The notes beneath the pieces were generated by a model. It made no database searches. It saw nothing but the letters and a program-made list of their open reading frames with translations, and was not told where the DNA came from. Positions 18,608-26,759 of a stretch of DNA of 64,000 nucleotides are shown in pieces. Source of the DNA: Bradyrhizobium sp. CCGB12. GTDB lineage: Bacteria; Pseudomonadota; Alphaproteobacteria; Rhizobiales; Xanthobacteraceae. The stretch's first letter is position 1, and the number at the start of each line of letters is the position of its first letter. Where the stretch lies: the NCBI RefSeq assembly GCF_024199845.1, contig NZ_JANADO010000001.1:682001-746000 (forward strand). The letters run 5' to 3'. The position numbers and the translations under genes are program-made.

Positions 18608-19386
18608 GCGATCTTCTGGTAGTGGACCAACTGAGGGTCGCCTATGGCAAGGTCGAGGCCCTCTTCGGCGTGTCGCTCAAGGTGCAGAAAGGGCAGGTGA
18701 TTTCGGTCATCGGCCCAAACGGCGCCGGCAAGTCCACGCTTCTCAACGCTGTGGCGGGCCTGCTTCCGTGTCGTGGACGCATTTCGTTCCAAGGCGAGGA
18801 TATCAACTCGTCCGAAGGAGAGGAACGCGTCGAGAACGGCCTTTGTCTGGTGCCGGAGAAACGCGAGCTCTTCGGGTCGATGAGCGTCGAGGATAACGTC
18901 TTGCTCGGCGGCTATCCATCGCGGTCGCTAGGCAAAGCTGTTCTGAAATCCCGGCTTGACGATGTCTATTCGAGATTTCCGCGCCTGAAGGAGAGGCGGA
19001 AGCAGTATGCGGCGACGCTGTCGGGCGGCGAGCGCCAGATGCTGGCAATTGGCCGTGCACTGATGTGTGCTCCGAAGCTCCTCATGCTCGATGAGCCGAG
19101 CCTCGGGCTGGCTCCTCGCATCGTCAAAGAGGTATTCCAGATCGTTGCGGCCTTGCGAGCAGCCGACGTGTCCATTCTGCTGATCGAGCAGAACGCGCGG
19201 GCGGCCCTGCAGGTCTCCGACTATGCCTACGTGCTCGAGAATGGCGAAATCTCGATGGAGGGTGAAAGTGCGGTCCTCCGTGATGACCGCCGGATCGTCG
19301 AGACCTATTTAGGCATGGGACATTCCTATGAAGATGCCGGATCGGGCATTCAAGACGATCCTCCGAAGAGGTATGCTTCCCGGTAG
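18604..19386 (+). CDS. LivF-like ABC ATPase
   Basis: 260-residue second ATPase of the importer. Walker [10 protein letters not shown], signature LSGGERQMLAIGRAL, Walker B LLMLDEPSLGLAP, switch His replaced by Gln in LLIEQNARAAL, as usual in LivF. The start GTG lies four bases inside the end of the LivM-LivG gene, so translation is coupled. Followed 27 bases later by the GntR regulator, which closes the operon. Confidence 0.92.
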   Translation: MSDLLVVDQLRVAYGKVEALFGVSLKVQKGQVISVIGPNGAGKSTLLNAVAGLLPCRGRISFQGEDINSSEGEERVENGLCLVPEKRELFGSMSVEDNVLLGGYPSRSLGKAVLKSRLDDVYSRFPRLKERRKQYAATLSGGERQMLAIGRALMCAPKLLMLDEPSLGLAPRIVKEVFQIVAALRAADVSILLIEQNARAALQVSDYAYVLENGEISMEGESAVLRDDRRIVETYLGMGHSYEDAGSGIQDDPPKRYASR

Positions 19387-19413
19387 AGGCTCGAACTCGT
19401 ACGGAAGGCGAAC

Positions 19414-20196
19414 ATGGCGAAGAGGCCTATACCCCAGGACAGACAGGACGCTGTTATCTCCCTCACCGAGGAAGCGATAACTCGCATCCGCGAGATGATC
19501 GTGTCCGGGGAGATGCCCCCGGGGACGCATCTTCAGGAGATCCCTATCGCCGATAAGCTCGGCATCTCGCGGACCCCGGTACGCTCCGCGCTAACTACGC
19601 TCGCGCAGGAAGGCCTGCTCGTTCCGGGGCCCAAGCGCGGCTACAAAACGCGATCCTTTAGCATCAAGGAGCTCATCGACGCATATAGGGTGAGAGCCTC
19701 GCTCGAGGGACTCGCATGCGGACTCCTTGCGCAAATTGGCGTGAATGATGCCATAGGCGACGTGCTGCAGGAGTGTCTCGACTACGGCGATAGAGCACTG
19801 GTCCGAGGGCATTTCGCGCAGAAGGATCAGGACGCCTGGGTCGACATGAACGAGCGGTTGCATTCGACGATCTACAAGGCAACGGGCAACGAAATGCTGA
19901 TCTCCTTCGTCGAGAACGCTCAACGGTTGCCGTTAACGAGTGCGCGAAACGTCCATTGGTATCGGTTCGACGACCGCAACTATTTTCTCGCAAAGCAAGC
20001 GCACTCGCATCACCATATCATCGTGAATGCCATTCTGGAGCGGGACTCCGCGCGGGCCGAGGCCGCGATGCGCGAGCACATTCGGTTCTCGTCCGATTTG
20101 CTCGCGGAGTACTACCAACAGATGGTCGCAAGTTCGAAAGACTCGGCCGCAGCTGTCGCCGAATTTGCAACCAAACCGCATCTTTTGATCGCGTAA
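19414..20196 (+). CDS. GntR/FCD-family transcriptional regulator
   Basis: 260-residue repressor-type protein. The winged HTH spans about residues 18-85 (ITRIREMIVSGEMPPGTHL, then LGISRTPVRSALTTLAQEGLL). The FCD ligand-binding domain follows, with metal-type ligands Asp and His in DMNERLHSTIYKATG, His in SHHHIIVNAIL, and His in MREHIRFS. It ends the nicF-nicX-transporter operon. FCD-type GntR proteins often bind TNGTATACNA; the copies at 12.7 and 26.7 kb fit, so it is the first candidate for their repressor, with a pathway acid as inducer. Direct proof is absent. Confidence 0.88.
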   Translation: MAKRPIPQDRQDAVISLTEEAITRIREMIVSGEMPPGTHLQEIPIADKLGISRTPVRSALTTLAQEGLLVPGPKRGYKTRSFSIKELIDAYRVRASLEGLACGLLAQIGVNDAIGDVLQECLDYGDRALVRGHFAQKDQDAWVDMNERLHSTIYKATGNEMLISFVENAQRLPLTSARNVHWYRFDDRNYFLAKQAHSHHHIIVNAILERDSARAEAAMREHIRFSSDLLAEYYQQMVASSKDSAAAVAEFATKPHLLIA

Positions 20197-20264
20197 AAAC
20201 TGCGTTCGTCTGCGGGGGTCGGCGGCCGCAACGATAGGAGTGCCGGCTCGGTGGAGAGGGGCTC

Positions 20265-22004
20265 ATGTGGGGCGGAAAACTGCGCGCAAAGCTGCGCGTG
20301 CTTTCGTTGACGCGTGCTTTTGGAGATTTGGGGCTTCGTACCAAGATATTGTTGGCGTTCGCAACTGTGGCGGCACTCTTTCTGGCGAACGTTGCCGCTA
20401 TTTATATCGGGTACGAACGGATCAAGACCGCAGACGCCGCCTTTAGGCACAGTGCGGAAACGGCCGGTGAGGCGAAGGATCTCGATCGCGCTCTCACGAC
20501 ATATCATTCTCTCGCTCGCTATTCTGCCGTAACCGCCGATAAGAGCGATGCGAAGGCAGCTTTGGCAGCGGAAAGCGAAATCAGGGCAGCGATTGGCAAG
20601 TTCACGGAAGCGGAAGCGGAAGCGGAAGCAGGCTTGCGAGCACGTGTATTGGAGGTCAAGGCGCAGTTCGAGAACTTCGCCAGGATATTCGCGCAGCTCA
20701 CCAAAGCGTTGAACAATGGTCCTGCTCCAGGGCAGGAGGATGAACTCCGCGCCTTAGCGGAGCGCATGGGCAGAGTGTCTGGGGCCATGATGCAAACGTC
20801 AAGTGACGTCGCTGCTGGCCTTGTTGCCGAGCAAAAATCGATCGCTGGTGAACGAGATGCGACAGTATCTGCGACGGAAGGGCTGGTGGAAACGCTGACT
20901 GGTGCGCAGCTGCTTCTAAGCATGTTGCTAGCCCTCGCGCTTGGGAATGGTCTGTCCCGGCCGATGACCGCGCTTTGCGCTGCGATGCGTGAAATGGCCT
21001 CCGGTCGGTTTGACGTTATCTTGCCGGGGCTGCTCCGAAAGGACGAAATTGGGCAGATGGCCAATGCCGTGGAGGCGTTCAAGCTGGCGGCCATTTCAAA
21101 GGCAGAGCAGGAGGCTGCGGAAGAGGCAGAGCGGACCCGCACAGCCACCGTGGCGCGGCGAGTCGAACTTGTCCGATTCGCAGAAGAGTTCGAAGCAGCG
21201 GTTGGAACCATCGTCTCCAACGTTTCAGCGTCTGCCGAGCAGCTAGAAGCGGCCGCCCGCGACATGATCTCGGCGGTTGGAAGCACGCAAAGCTTATCAG
21301 GCCGCGTGACCAGCATTTCGGAGGACTCGTCCTCCAACGTCAGGTCGGTTGCGGCTGCGGCAGAACAACTCGCCGCGTCAGTCGCTCAAATCAAGAAGCG
21401 CGTGCAGGAATCGGAAAGCATTGCGCGTGATGCAGTGGGCCAAGCCAAAGAGACGGATGCGAGAATAGCGGAGCTGTCCGGCGCGGCTCGCGAGATCGGA
21501 GAAGTCGTCAAGCTGATCAGAGAGATTGCTGAACAGACGGATCTGCTCGCGCTGAACGCCGCTATCGAGGCGGCTCGCGCCGGTGACGCAGGCCGGGGAT
21601 TCGCGGTGGTTGCCGCGGAGGTGAAGTCGCTTGCGAGCCAGACAGCGAGCGCGACCGAGCAGATTTCGGCTCACATCTCTGGAATGCAAGGAGCAACAGA
21701 GCGGTCTATTGGCACGATTCAGGAGATTGTTGGCACTATCGATCGTATGTCGACCATTTCAGAGGTGGTGTCGACTGCCGTCGAGCAGCAGGGCCTGGCA
21801 ACGGACGAAATTGCGCGGAATGCGCAAGGCGTGGCGGCGGGGACCTCCGCGGTGGTCGAGAACATTGTCGAGGTTAATCGCAGCGCTGCACAGACCTCGT
21901 CGGCTGCAGACGAAGTGCTCAAGTCAGCCCGCTTGTTGTCTGAAGATAGTGTACGGCTGAAGCGCCAGCTTGACGAGTTCATGGCGACGATGCGCGCGGC
22001 TTGA
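20265..22004 (+). CDS. Methyl-accepting chemotaxis protein
   Basis: 579-residue transmembrane chemoreceptor. A first membrane helix at about 26-50 ([21 protein letters not shown]), a periplasmic four-helix-type sensor to about 200, a second helix at about 205-228, HAMP at about 228-280, and a long coiled coil. The kinase-contact hairpin is [21 protein letters not shown] / [17 protein letters not shown]. No C-terminal NWETF-type pentapeptide, so methylation depends on other receptors. ATG 20265 has GGAGAGGGG upstream. Lies 68 bases after the GntR gene; likely senses a compound handled here. Confidence 0.9.
   Translation: MWGGKLRAKLRVLSLTRAFGDLGLRTKILLAFATVAALFLANVAAIYIGYERIKTADAAFRHSAETAGEAKDLDRALTTYHSLARYSAVTADKSDAKAALAAESEIRAAIGKFTEAEAEAEAGLRARVLEVKAQFENFARIFAQLTKALNNGPAPGQEDELRALAERMGRVSGAMMQTSSDVAAGLVAEQKSIAGERDATVSATEGLVETLTGAQLLLSMLLALALGNGLSRPMTALCAAMREMASGRFDVILPGLLRKDEIGQMANAVEAFKLAAISKAEQEAAEEAERTRTATVARRVELVRFAEEFEAAVGTIVSNVSASAEQLEAAARDMISAVGSTQSLSGRVTSISEDSSSNVRSVAAAAEQLAASVAQIKKRVQESESIARDAVGQAKETDARIAELSGAAREIGEVVKLIREIAEQTDLLALNAAIEAARAGDAGRGFAVVAAEVKSLASQTASATEQISAHISGMQGATERSIGTIQEIVGTIDRMSTISEVVSTAVEQQGLATDEIARNAQGVAAGTSAVVENIVEVNRSAAQTSSAADEVLKSARLLSEDSVRLKRQLDEFMATMRAA
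20606..20629 (+). repeat. In-frame GGAAGC tandem repeat, four copies
   Basis: Four perfect copies of GGAAGC within the sensor part of the chemoreceptor, coding for alternating Glu-Ala in a helix. Units of six bases keep frame, so copy changes would alter only helix length. Confidence 0.8.
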
Positions 22005-22462
22005 CCGATCTTGCGTTTGTAAACTGCGACGAAAACGGCGAAAGCCCTTTATGACGCAAGCTTTCGGTTGCCGCGCAGGCTCTGGCTCTTCGTGCATTCT
22101 CGTGTCTTGAGTCACCGGAGATGCATACGGTCGAGTGCATTCACAACAAGACAGCGAAACGTCATTTTGGCGCGATGCGACTGAGTGATCTAGGGGTAAT
22201 CTAGTGACGCGCAAGTTACCCGTCTGCGTCAATGATCGCGCGACGATCGTCGTAATCTTCAAGAGCTGGCGATGTTACGCACACTCGCAGTGAACCACAT
22301 CTTAATGCGCTGGAACGTATTGTAGCGACAAGAAAGCGTCCGCGTAACGTCATCGATCATACGTGATGAACCGAGCGAGTTAGAGCGTCACTCTGTCATG
22401 ATCTGGTCAAGTCCGGCTGGCGAACGCCAGATCCTCCATTCAAAATTTAGTCGAAGGCTACG
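22005..22462 (+). other. Gap between two chemoreceptor genes
   Basis: 458 bases with no reading frame or RNA gene that I can support. A CGACGATCGTCG palindrome lies near 22240-22252. A promoter for the second receptor is expected near its 3' end but no clear sigma-type boxes are visible. Confidence 0.5.
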
Positions 22463-24166
22463 ATGGAAATTCTTCAGAGAAGCAAGTTAACCACGCGGAT
22501 TGTTCTCGGCTTTCTAAGCATTTTTGCGCTCATGATTGCTCTTACGGCGACTGCTGTCGTCCAGGTAAATCAGATCAATCAGAATCTCACCAGGATGAAC
22601 GACGTAAATAGCGTCAAACAACGGTTTGCCATCAATTTCCGAGGAAGCGTTCACGACCGGGCAATTGGCCTGCGAGATGTCACACTTGTTGCCGCATCCG
22701 AAACCGAAGCCGTAGTCAGAGAAATAGAGCGGCTCGCACAGTTTTACGCGTCCTCGGCAGAATTGCTGGACCAAATGTTCGCCGCGCGAGACGACATCGA
22801 TCAGAACGAGCGAACGATACTTGCGAGCATCAAGGCGACCGAGAGCAGAGCCATTCCTTTGGCGTCCGAGATTATCCGAAAGCAGCGGGCCGGCGACGGT
22901 CCTGAGGCCAGAAGCGTACTGATGGTGGCACGCCCCGTTTTTGTGGAATGGCTCGGCCGCATCAATGAGCTTATCGATCTTGAGGAGCGCGCCAATCGAG
23001 AGATTGCAGAACAGACCCGTAACCTTGCCGGTCGCTTTCAGCTCTTGATGCTCTGTTTGAGTGCCGCCGCCTTGTTTGTCGGTGCTTCGGTCGCCTGGTG
23101 GAACATCGTCTCAATCAAGCCACTGGGCTCGCTTACAGCCATTATGAGGAAGCTCGCTTCCGGAAATCTAGATATCAACCTTCCGGAAGCGAAGGGCCAA
23201 AACGAAGTCTCTGACATCATTCGTGCTGTTCAAGTGTTCAAAGATAACGCATCGGATGCGGATAGACTGCGAAGCGAGCAGGAAGCTGATGCCGTCCGCA
23301 AGCAAATGGAGGACGAGCGTCGATGCCAACTGGTGCGAGAATCAAATATCTTTGCTGCAAAGATCGGTAGAATCGCTGAGAGCTTCGTCAAGGTCTCGCA
23401 GGAGGTGTCCGGATCAGCGAACCAACTGTCGGATACCGCCGAGAAGGCGACGTCTCAGGTCAGCACAGTGGCCGGTGCAGCCGAACAAGCCTCCTCCAAT
23501 GTTCAGACGGTAGCTGCAGCAACTGAGGAGCTGGCTGCTTCGATTTCGGAGATCGGTCGTCAGGTGCAGACATCCGCTCAGGTCGCGCGGGGGGCCGTAA
23601 CGCAGGCTAGGACGACGGCAGATACCGTCACGGAACTGACTGAAGCCGCCCACAAAGTCGGCGATGTCGTGCGTCTGATTCAGGAGATTGCCAGCCAGAC
23701 CAATCTTTTGGCTCTAAACGCCACCATAGAGGCAGCTCGAGCCGGAGATATGGGCAAAGGATTTGCGGTGGTCGCCTCGGAAGTAAAAGCTTTGGCTACC
23801 CAAACAGGCCGCGCCACTGAAGAAATTGCGACCCAGATTGCGAGCATCCAATCTGCGACTGGAGGGACCGTCCAAGCAATTAAGGAAATTGGCGCTGTCA
23901 TACAGCAAATTGACGAGATATCCGCTGCAATCGCGAGCGCTGTACAGCAGCAGCATATAGCGACCGGCGATATTGGGCGCAATGTCACACAAGCCGCAAC
24001 TCGCACGGCCGACGTCAGCGGCGGTATTGCAACGGTCAGCCAAGCTGCCGAAACTACTGGTCATGCCGCAAATGCACTCAGGGAGTTTGCTAGCGATTTG
24101 TCAAAGCGAGCGGACGAGCTGCGACTCGAAACCAAGGAATTCGTCGCGCTATTTGATGCGGCGTAG
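22463..24166 (+). CDS. Methyl-accepting chemotaxis protein
   Basis: 567-residue chemoreceptor, distinct in its sensor part from the one upstream. First membrane helix at about residues 12-32 ([21 protein letters not shown]). Four-helix-bundle sensor with [20 protein letters not shown], second helix at about 193-213, HAMP with [20 protein letters not shown]. The signalling tip is [21 protein letters not shown] / [17 protein letters not shown]. The ATG follows GAAGG. It lies on the same strand as the first receptor but 458 bases away, so it has its own promoter. Ligand unknown; the pair flanks the transporter operon. Confidence 0.9.
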   Translation: MEILQRSKLTTRIVLGFLSIFALMIALTATAVVQVNQINQNLTRMNDVNSVKQRFAINFRGSVHDRAIGLRDVTLVAASETEAVVREIERLAQFYASSAELLDQMFAARDDIDQNERTILASIKATESRAIPLASEIIRKQRAGDGPEARSVLMVARPVFVEWLGRINELIDLEERANREIAEQTRNLAGRFQLLMLCLSAAALFVGASVAWWNIVSIKPLGSLTAIMRKLASGNLDINLPEAKGQNEVSDIIRAVQVFKDNASDADRLRSEQEADAVRKQMEDERRCQLVRESNIFAAKIGRIAESFVKVSQEVSGSANQLSDTAEKATSQVSTVAGAAEQASSNVQTVAAATEELAASISEIGRQVQTSAQVARGAVTQARTTADTVTELTEAAHKVGDVVRLIQEIASQTNLLALNATIEAARAGDMGKGFAVVASEVKALATQTGRATEEIATQIASIQSATGGTVQAIKEIGAVIQQIDEISAAIASAVQQQHIATGDIGRNVTQAATRTADVSGGIATVSQAAETTGHAANALREFASDLSKRADELRLETKEFVALFDAA

Positions 24167-24289
24167 AGTGGATGGCGCGTTGGGAAGGGTAACTGTAGAA
24201 TTCTGACTTGCAATTGTGAGGTTAGGAGATCTGGGTGCAGCTGACGTTCTCACCAGAGGTCTGCCCGTCGTCTTCGCCGGTCGCGGTAG

Positions 24290-25063
24290 TTAGCCGTGAT
24301 CGGCGAAGTAACGAGTGCTCGACCAACCGCCGTCGACTGCAATGACCTCACCCGAAATATAGGACGCTTCTTCAGAGCACAGAAAGGCGGTGACAGCCGC
24401 GATTTCATCCGGTCTCCCCGGGCGACCTAACGGAGTCGTCCCGACAGTCGCCCGAAAGTGCCAACCTCTCTCCGCAAGCCGGGCTTGGGTCATCGGAGTT
24501 TCAATCACACCTGGCGAAATTGCATTCACCCTCACACCGAGGGGACCGCAATCCGCCGCCAATTGACGGGTCAGACCAATGACGCCGGCCTTTGAGGCGG
24601 AGTACGGAGCGCTGCCGCGGAAGCCAACCATTCCGAACACCGACGCGATGTTGAGGATACAGCCTTTCGTCTGTTCCAGGTGAACAATAGCGTCCCGGGA
24701 AATGCGAAAAACCGACCGGAGATTGACGTTGAGATACCGGTCCCAATCGTCGTCAGTCGTCTCGACCGCCGACTTCGCGGCGCCGATGCCGGCGTTGTTG
24801 ACCAGGATATCGAGCTTTCCAAACTGATCTATCGCGCTCGAGATCAGAGTTCTCGTCGCATTCTGATCCGTTAATTCCGCGGCGAGCAGACTGAGGCGGC
24901 TTGATGATCCAGCCTCGCCATTTAGAGCGCTGAGAGCGTCGCTGTCCTGGCCGGTTGCCAGCACATTTGCGCCGTCGGCGAGAAATCTCCGCACGATGGC
25001 GCTTCCAATTCCGCCTGCCGCTCCTGTGACGATCGCGACCTTCTTATCGAGTTTGCCCGACAT
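24290..25063 (-). CDS. SDR-family NAD(P)-dependent oxidoreductase
   Basis: 257-residue classical short-chain dehydrogenase. Cofactor motif VTGAAGGIGSAI near the N-terminus, NNAG segment, catalytic Ser in NIASVFG, Tyr and Lys in YSASK, and the tail ISGEVIAVDGGW. A start at 25063 follows AAAGGGAT by 8 bases. Preceded by a 42-residue membrane ORF whose stop lies 15 bases upstream; the two are probably one transcript. Acts on a secondary alcohol or ketone in the cytoplasm; substrate unknown. Confidence 0.9.
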   Translation of the reverse strand: MSGKLDKKVAIVTGAAGGIGSAIVRRFLADGANVLATGQDSDALSALNGEAGSSSRLSLLAAELTDQNATRTLISSAIDQFGKLDILVNNAGIGAAKSAVETTDDDWDRYLNVNLRSVFRISRDAIVHLEQTKGCILNIASVFGMVGFRGSAPYSASKAGVIGLTRQLAADCGPLGVRVNAISPGVIETPMTQARLAERGWHFRATVGTTPLGRPGRPDEIAAVTAFLCSEEASYISGEVIAVDGGWSSTRYFADHG

Positions 25064-25078
25064 GCAGTGATCCCTTTG

Positions 25079-25207
25079 TCAACGCATCAATGCTATTGCC
25101 GCAACAAATGCGATGTTTACGACAGCGCATAAGCCGGCAAGCAGCCAAGGATCGAGCGGGTCTGGATCGCGGTAGAAATTGTCTTGTTCGAACCACAGCG
25201 GCTCCAT
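25079..25207 (-). CDS. Small ORF, 42 residues, one predicted membrane helix
   Basis: I found this short frame by hand. It starts MEPLWFEQDNFYRDPDPL with a charged, Trp/Phe-containing head, then a helix WLLAGLCAVVNIAFVAAIAL from about residue 21 to 40, and ends MR. An AAAGGTGAT ribosome site lies about 5 bases before the ATG at 25207. The stop is 15 bases before the SDR start. Most shadow frames lack such a hydrophobic helix with a clear ribosome site, so it may be real. Function unknown; a single-pass membrane peptide that anchors or modulates the SDR or a transporter is only a guess. Confidence 0.55.
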   Translation of the reverse strand: MEPLWFEQDNFYRDPDPLDPWLLAGLCAVVNIAFVAAIALMR

Positions 25208-25371
25208 GGCATCACCTTTGAGTGAAGTTACTGGCAGCGCCAGGTGGACATACTGGCCAAATCTCGGACGTGCGCCTGTTCATGCGGCCTTTCCTTCAGT
25301 GCCATGCTGAGGCGCGGCCAACCTTCTTCCAGGCGGGCTGGATGTCGAGCCGCCGTGATTTGTGAGGGAGG

Positions 25372-26214
25372 TCAGGCCATCTGGAACGAGGCGGACATGA
25401 ACTCTATGAACGCCTCCTGCGCCGGCGTTGTCGAAGCTGCAGCGAATAGGGCTGTTTGGGCCGGCGGCAAAGGTGGCAGGCGCCATGCCTCTGGTGCCGG
25501 CTTCAACCCGCCGCGTATGGCCCCAGCCGCGATAGCGGTGACACCAAGTCCGGCCTCTACGGCGGCTCTCAATCCGGATAGCGAGCTCGAGACCACCGAG
25601 ATTCGCCAGTCGATATAAGCCTGCGTGAGGTGCGTCAGCATCAGGTCTCGAGGGTATGAGCCATCGACGAATGTGACCACGGGTATTACGCCGGGGGGCT
25701 GGTCGTTTGCGTCCAAATGCGTGCACCAGACCAGTGGTTCGGTACGCAGTATCCTTGTGGGTTGATGAGAGCCGTCTACCTTGGCCACAGCTACGTCGAA
25801 CGCCGAACGCTTCAGGCGCGCTAGAATATGCTGCGTCAGATCGACAGAAACCTCGATCTGAATGTTCGGATACTCGTTCGCGAAGCGTCGTAAGGCGGAG
25901 GAGAGTGGACCATCGGCAACGTCGTCGGTGACTCCGAGACGTAGCACCCCTCCGATTCCCTTTCTCTTGAAGCTCGATTTCACCCTGTCGTGGAATTCGA
26001 CAAGGCGGACCGCCTCGCTCCGCAACAACTCGCCTTGCGCAGTCGCGCGCATCGTTCGCCCATCCCGCTCGATGAGCTTGCAGTCGAGTTCGTCCTCCAG
26101 TTTTTTTATTCGCAGGCTGATTGCGGACTGGGTACGACCCAGTTTGTCGCCAGTTCGGGTGAAGCTGAGTGACTCGAGGATGTTGACGAATGTTCTGAGG
26201 TCTTCGATGTCCAT
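25372..26214 (-). CDS. LysR-family transcriptional regulator
   Basis: 280-residue LysR protein. Winged HTH at residues 1-60 (MDIEDLRTFVNILESLSFTR, then TQSAISLRIKKLEDEL). The effector domain follows with the usual hinge and two Rossmann-like halves. Slightly short of 300. Lies between the SDR and the Rieske ferredoxin, all on the minus strand, and is 98 bases after the ferredoxin gene. It could activate the Rieske genes or the SDR; a second candidate regulator for the shared operators, though LysR proteins prefer T-N11-A sites, which these are not. Confidence 0.88.
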   Translation of the reverse strand: MDIEDLRTFVNILESLSFTRTGDKLGRTQSAISLRIKKLEDELDCKLIERDGRTMRATAQGELLRSEAVRLVEFHDRVKSSFKRKGIGGVLRLGVTDDVADGPLSSALRRFANEYPNIQIEVSVDLTQHILARLKRSAFDVAVAKVDGSHQPTRILRTEPLVWCTHLDANDQPPGVIPVVTFVDGSYPRDLMLTHLTQAYIDWRISVVSSSLSGLRAAVEAGLGVTAIAAGAIRGGLKPAPEAWRLPPLPPAQTALFAAASTTPAQEAFIEFMSASFQMA

Positions 26215-26312
26215 CCGCGCCTTCCTGATCGATCGTTCGCTGGCGTACCGAAGCGACTTGCGGCGGACTGGTGCCGGCAGAGTCGTTGGAAGGTGATCCC
26301 AGTGCGGGTGCC

Positions 26313-26621
26313 CTAGTCAAGTAGGACCATGATCCGGTCATCCTCGATACGGACAGGATAGGTCCGCAAGTCGGTCTTGACGATGCCGCCCTGGGCCTTG
26401 CCCGTTCGTATGTCAAACAGACCTTGATGAAGTGGGCATTCGATACATCCGTCGACGACGTAGCCCTCCGATAGGTGGGCGAACTGGTGCGTGCAGATGT
26501 TGTGGGTCGCGAAGTAATCCGATCCGAGTCGGTAAACGGCGACGTCATGCCCGTCCTTTCGGATTCCAAGAATTTCCTGGCCGTCGAGGTCGGCGACATT
26601 CGCCACATGAATCCAAGCCAA
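26313..26621 (-). CDS. Rieske [2Fe-2S] ferredoxin
   Basis: 102-residue small Rieske ferredoxin of the ring-hydroxylating oxygenase type. Cluster ligands are in CTHQFAHLS and CPLHQGLFD. It carries electrons from the reductase to the oxygenase. The start is TTG 26621 with AGGAGG six bases before it; the sequence MAWIHVANVADL agrees with the family. It is divergent from the Rieske oxygenase and shares its control region, so the three-component system is assembled from two opposed transcripts. Confidence 0.9.
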   Translation of the reverse strand: MAWIHVANVADLDGQEILGIRKDGHDVAVYRLGSDYFATHNICTHQFAHLSEGYVVDGCIECPLHQGLFDIRTGKAQGGIVKTDLRTYPVRIEDDRIMVLLD

Positions 26622-26639
26622 AACAGGCCTCCTTGTGCT

Positions 26640-26653
26640 TTATGGATACATAT
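26640..26653. promoter_or_regulatory. Operator half-degenerate copy B1 (TTATGGATACATAT)
   Basis: Same right half as copy A1 (GGATACATAT) and the same position, about 19 bases before the ferredoxin start codon. Read leftward both begin ATATGTATCCA. Centre-to-centre distance to copy B2 is 74 bases, close to the 73 between A1 and A2. Confidence 0.6.
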
Positions 26654-26696
26654 TGGGGTTGCCACAGGCGATTTTCCCGTGAAATTCGCCAGCCTA

Positions 26697-26724
26697 TTGA
26701 CTGGCCTTTGTCCATATGTATACA
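26697..26724 (+). promoter_or_regulatory. Candidate promoter of the Rieske oxygenase operon
   Basis: TTGACT at 26697-26702 and TATACA at 26719-26724 with a 16-base spacer, close to the sigma-70 consensus. The -10 box lies inside operator copy B2, which suggests that a bound repressor would block polymerase. Confidence 0.55.
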
Positions 26725-26727
26725 TAT
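26714..26727. promoter_or_regulatory. Operator copy B2 (ATATGTATACATAT)
   Basis: Perfect 14-base palindrome, identical to copy A2, and followed by TCTAATTC as is copy A3. It lies 33 bases before the Rieske oxygenase ATG. Confidence 0.72.
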
Positions 26728-26759
26728 TCTAATTCCAGAATGAGCGCAAGGAGCCGACG

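Noticed and set aside
25280..26725. 481-codon minus-strand frame across the LysR and ferredoxin genes
   Set aside because: It overlaps two recognised genes in another frame and shows no motif.
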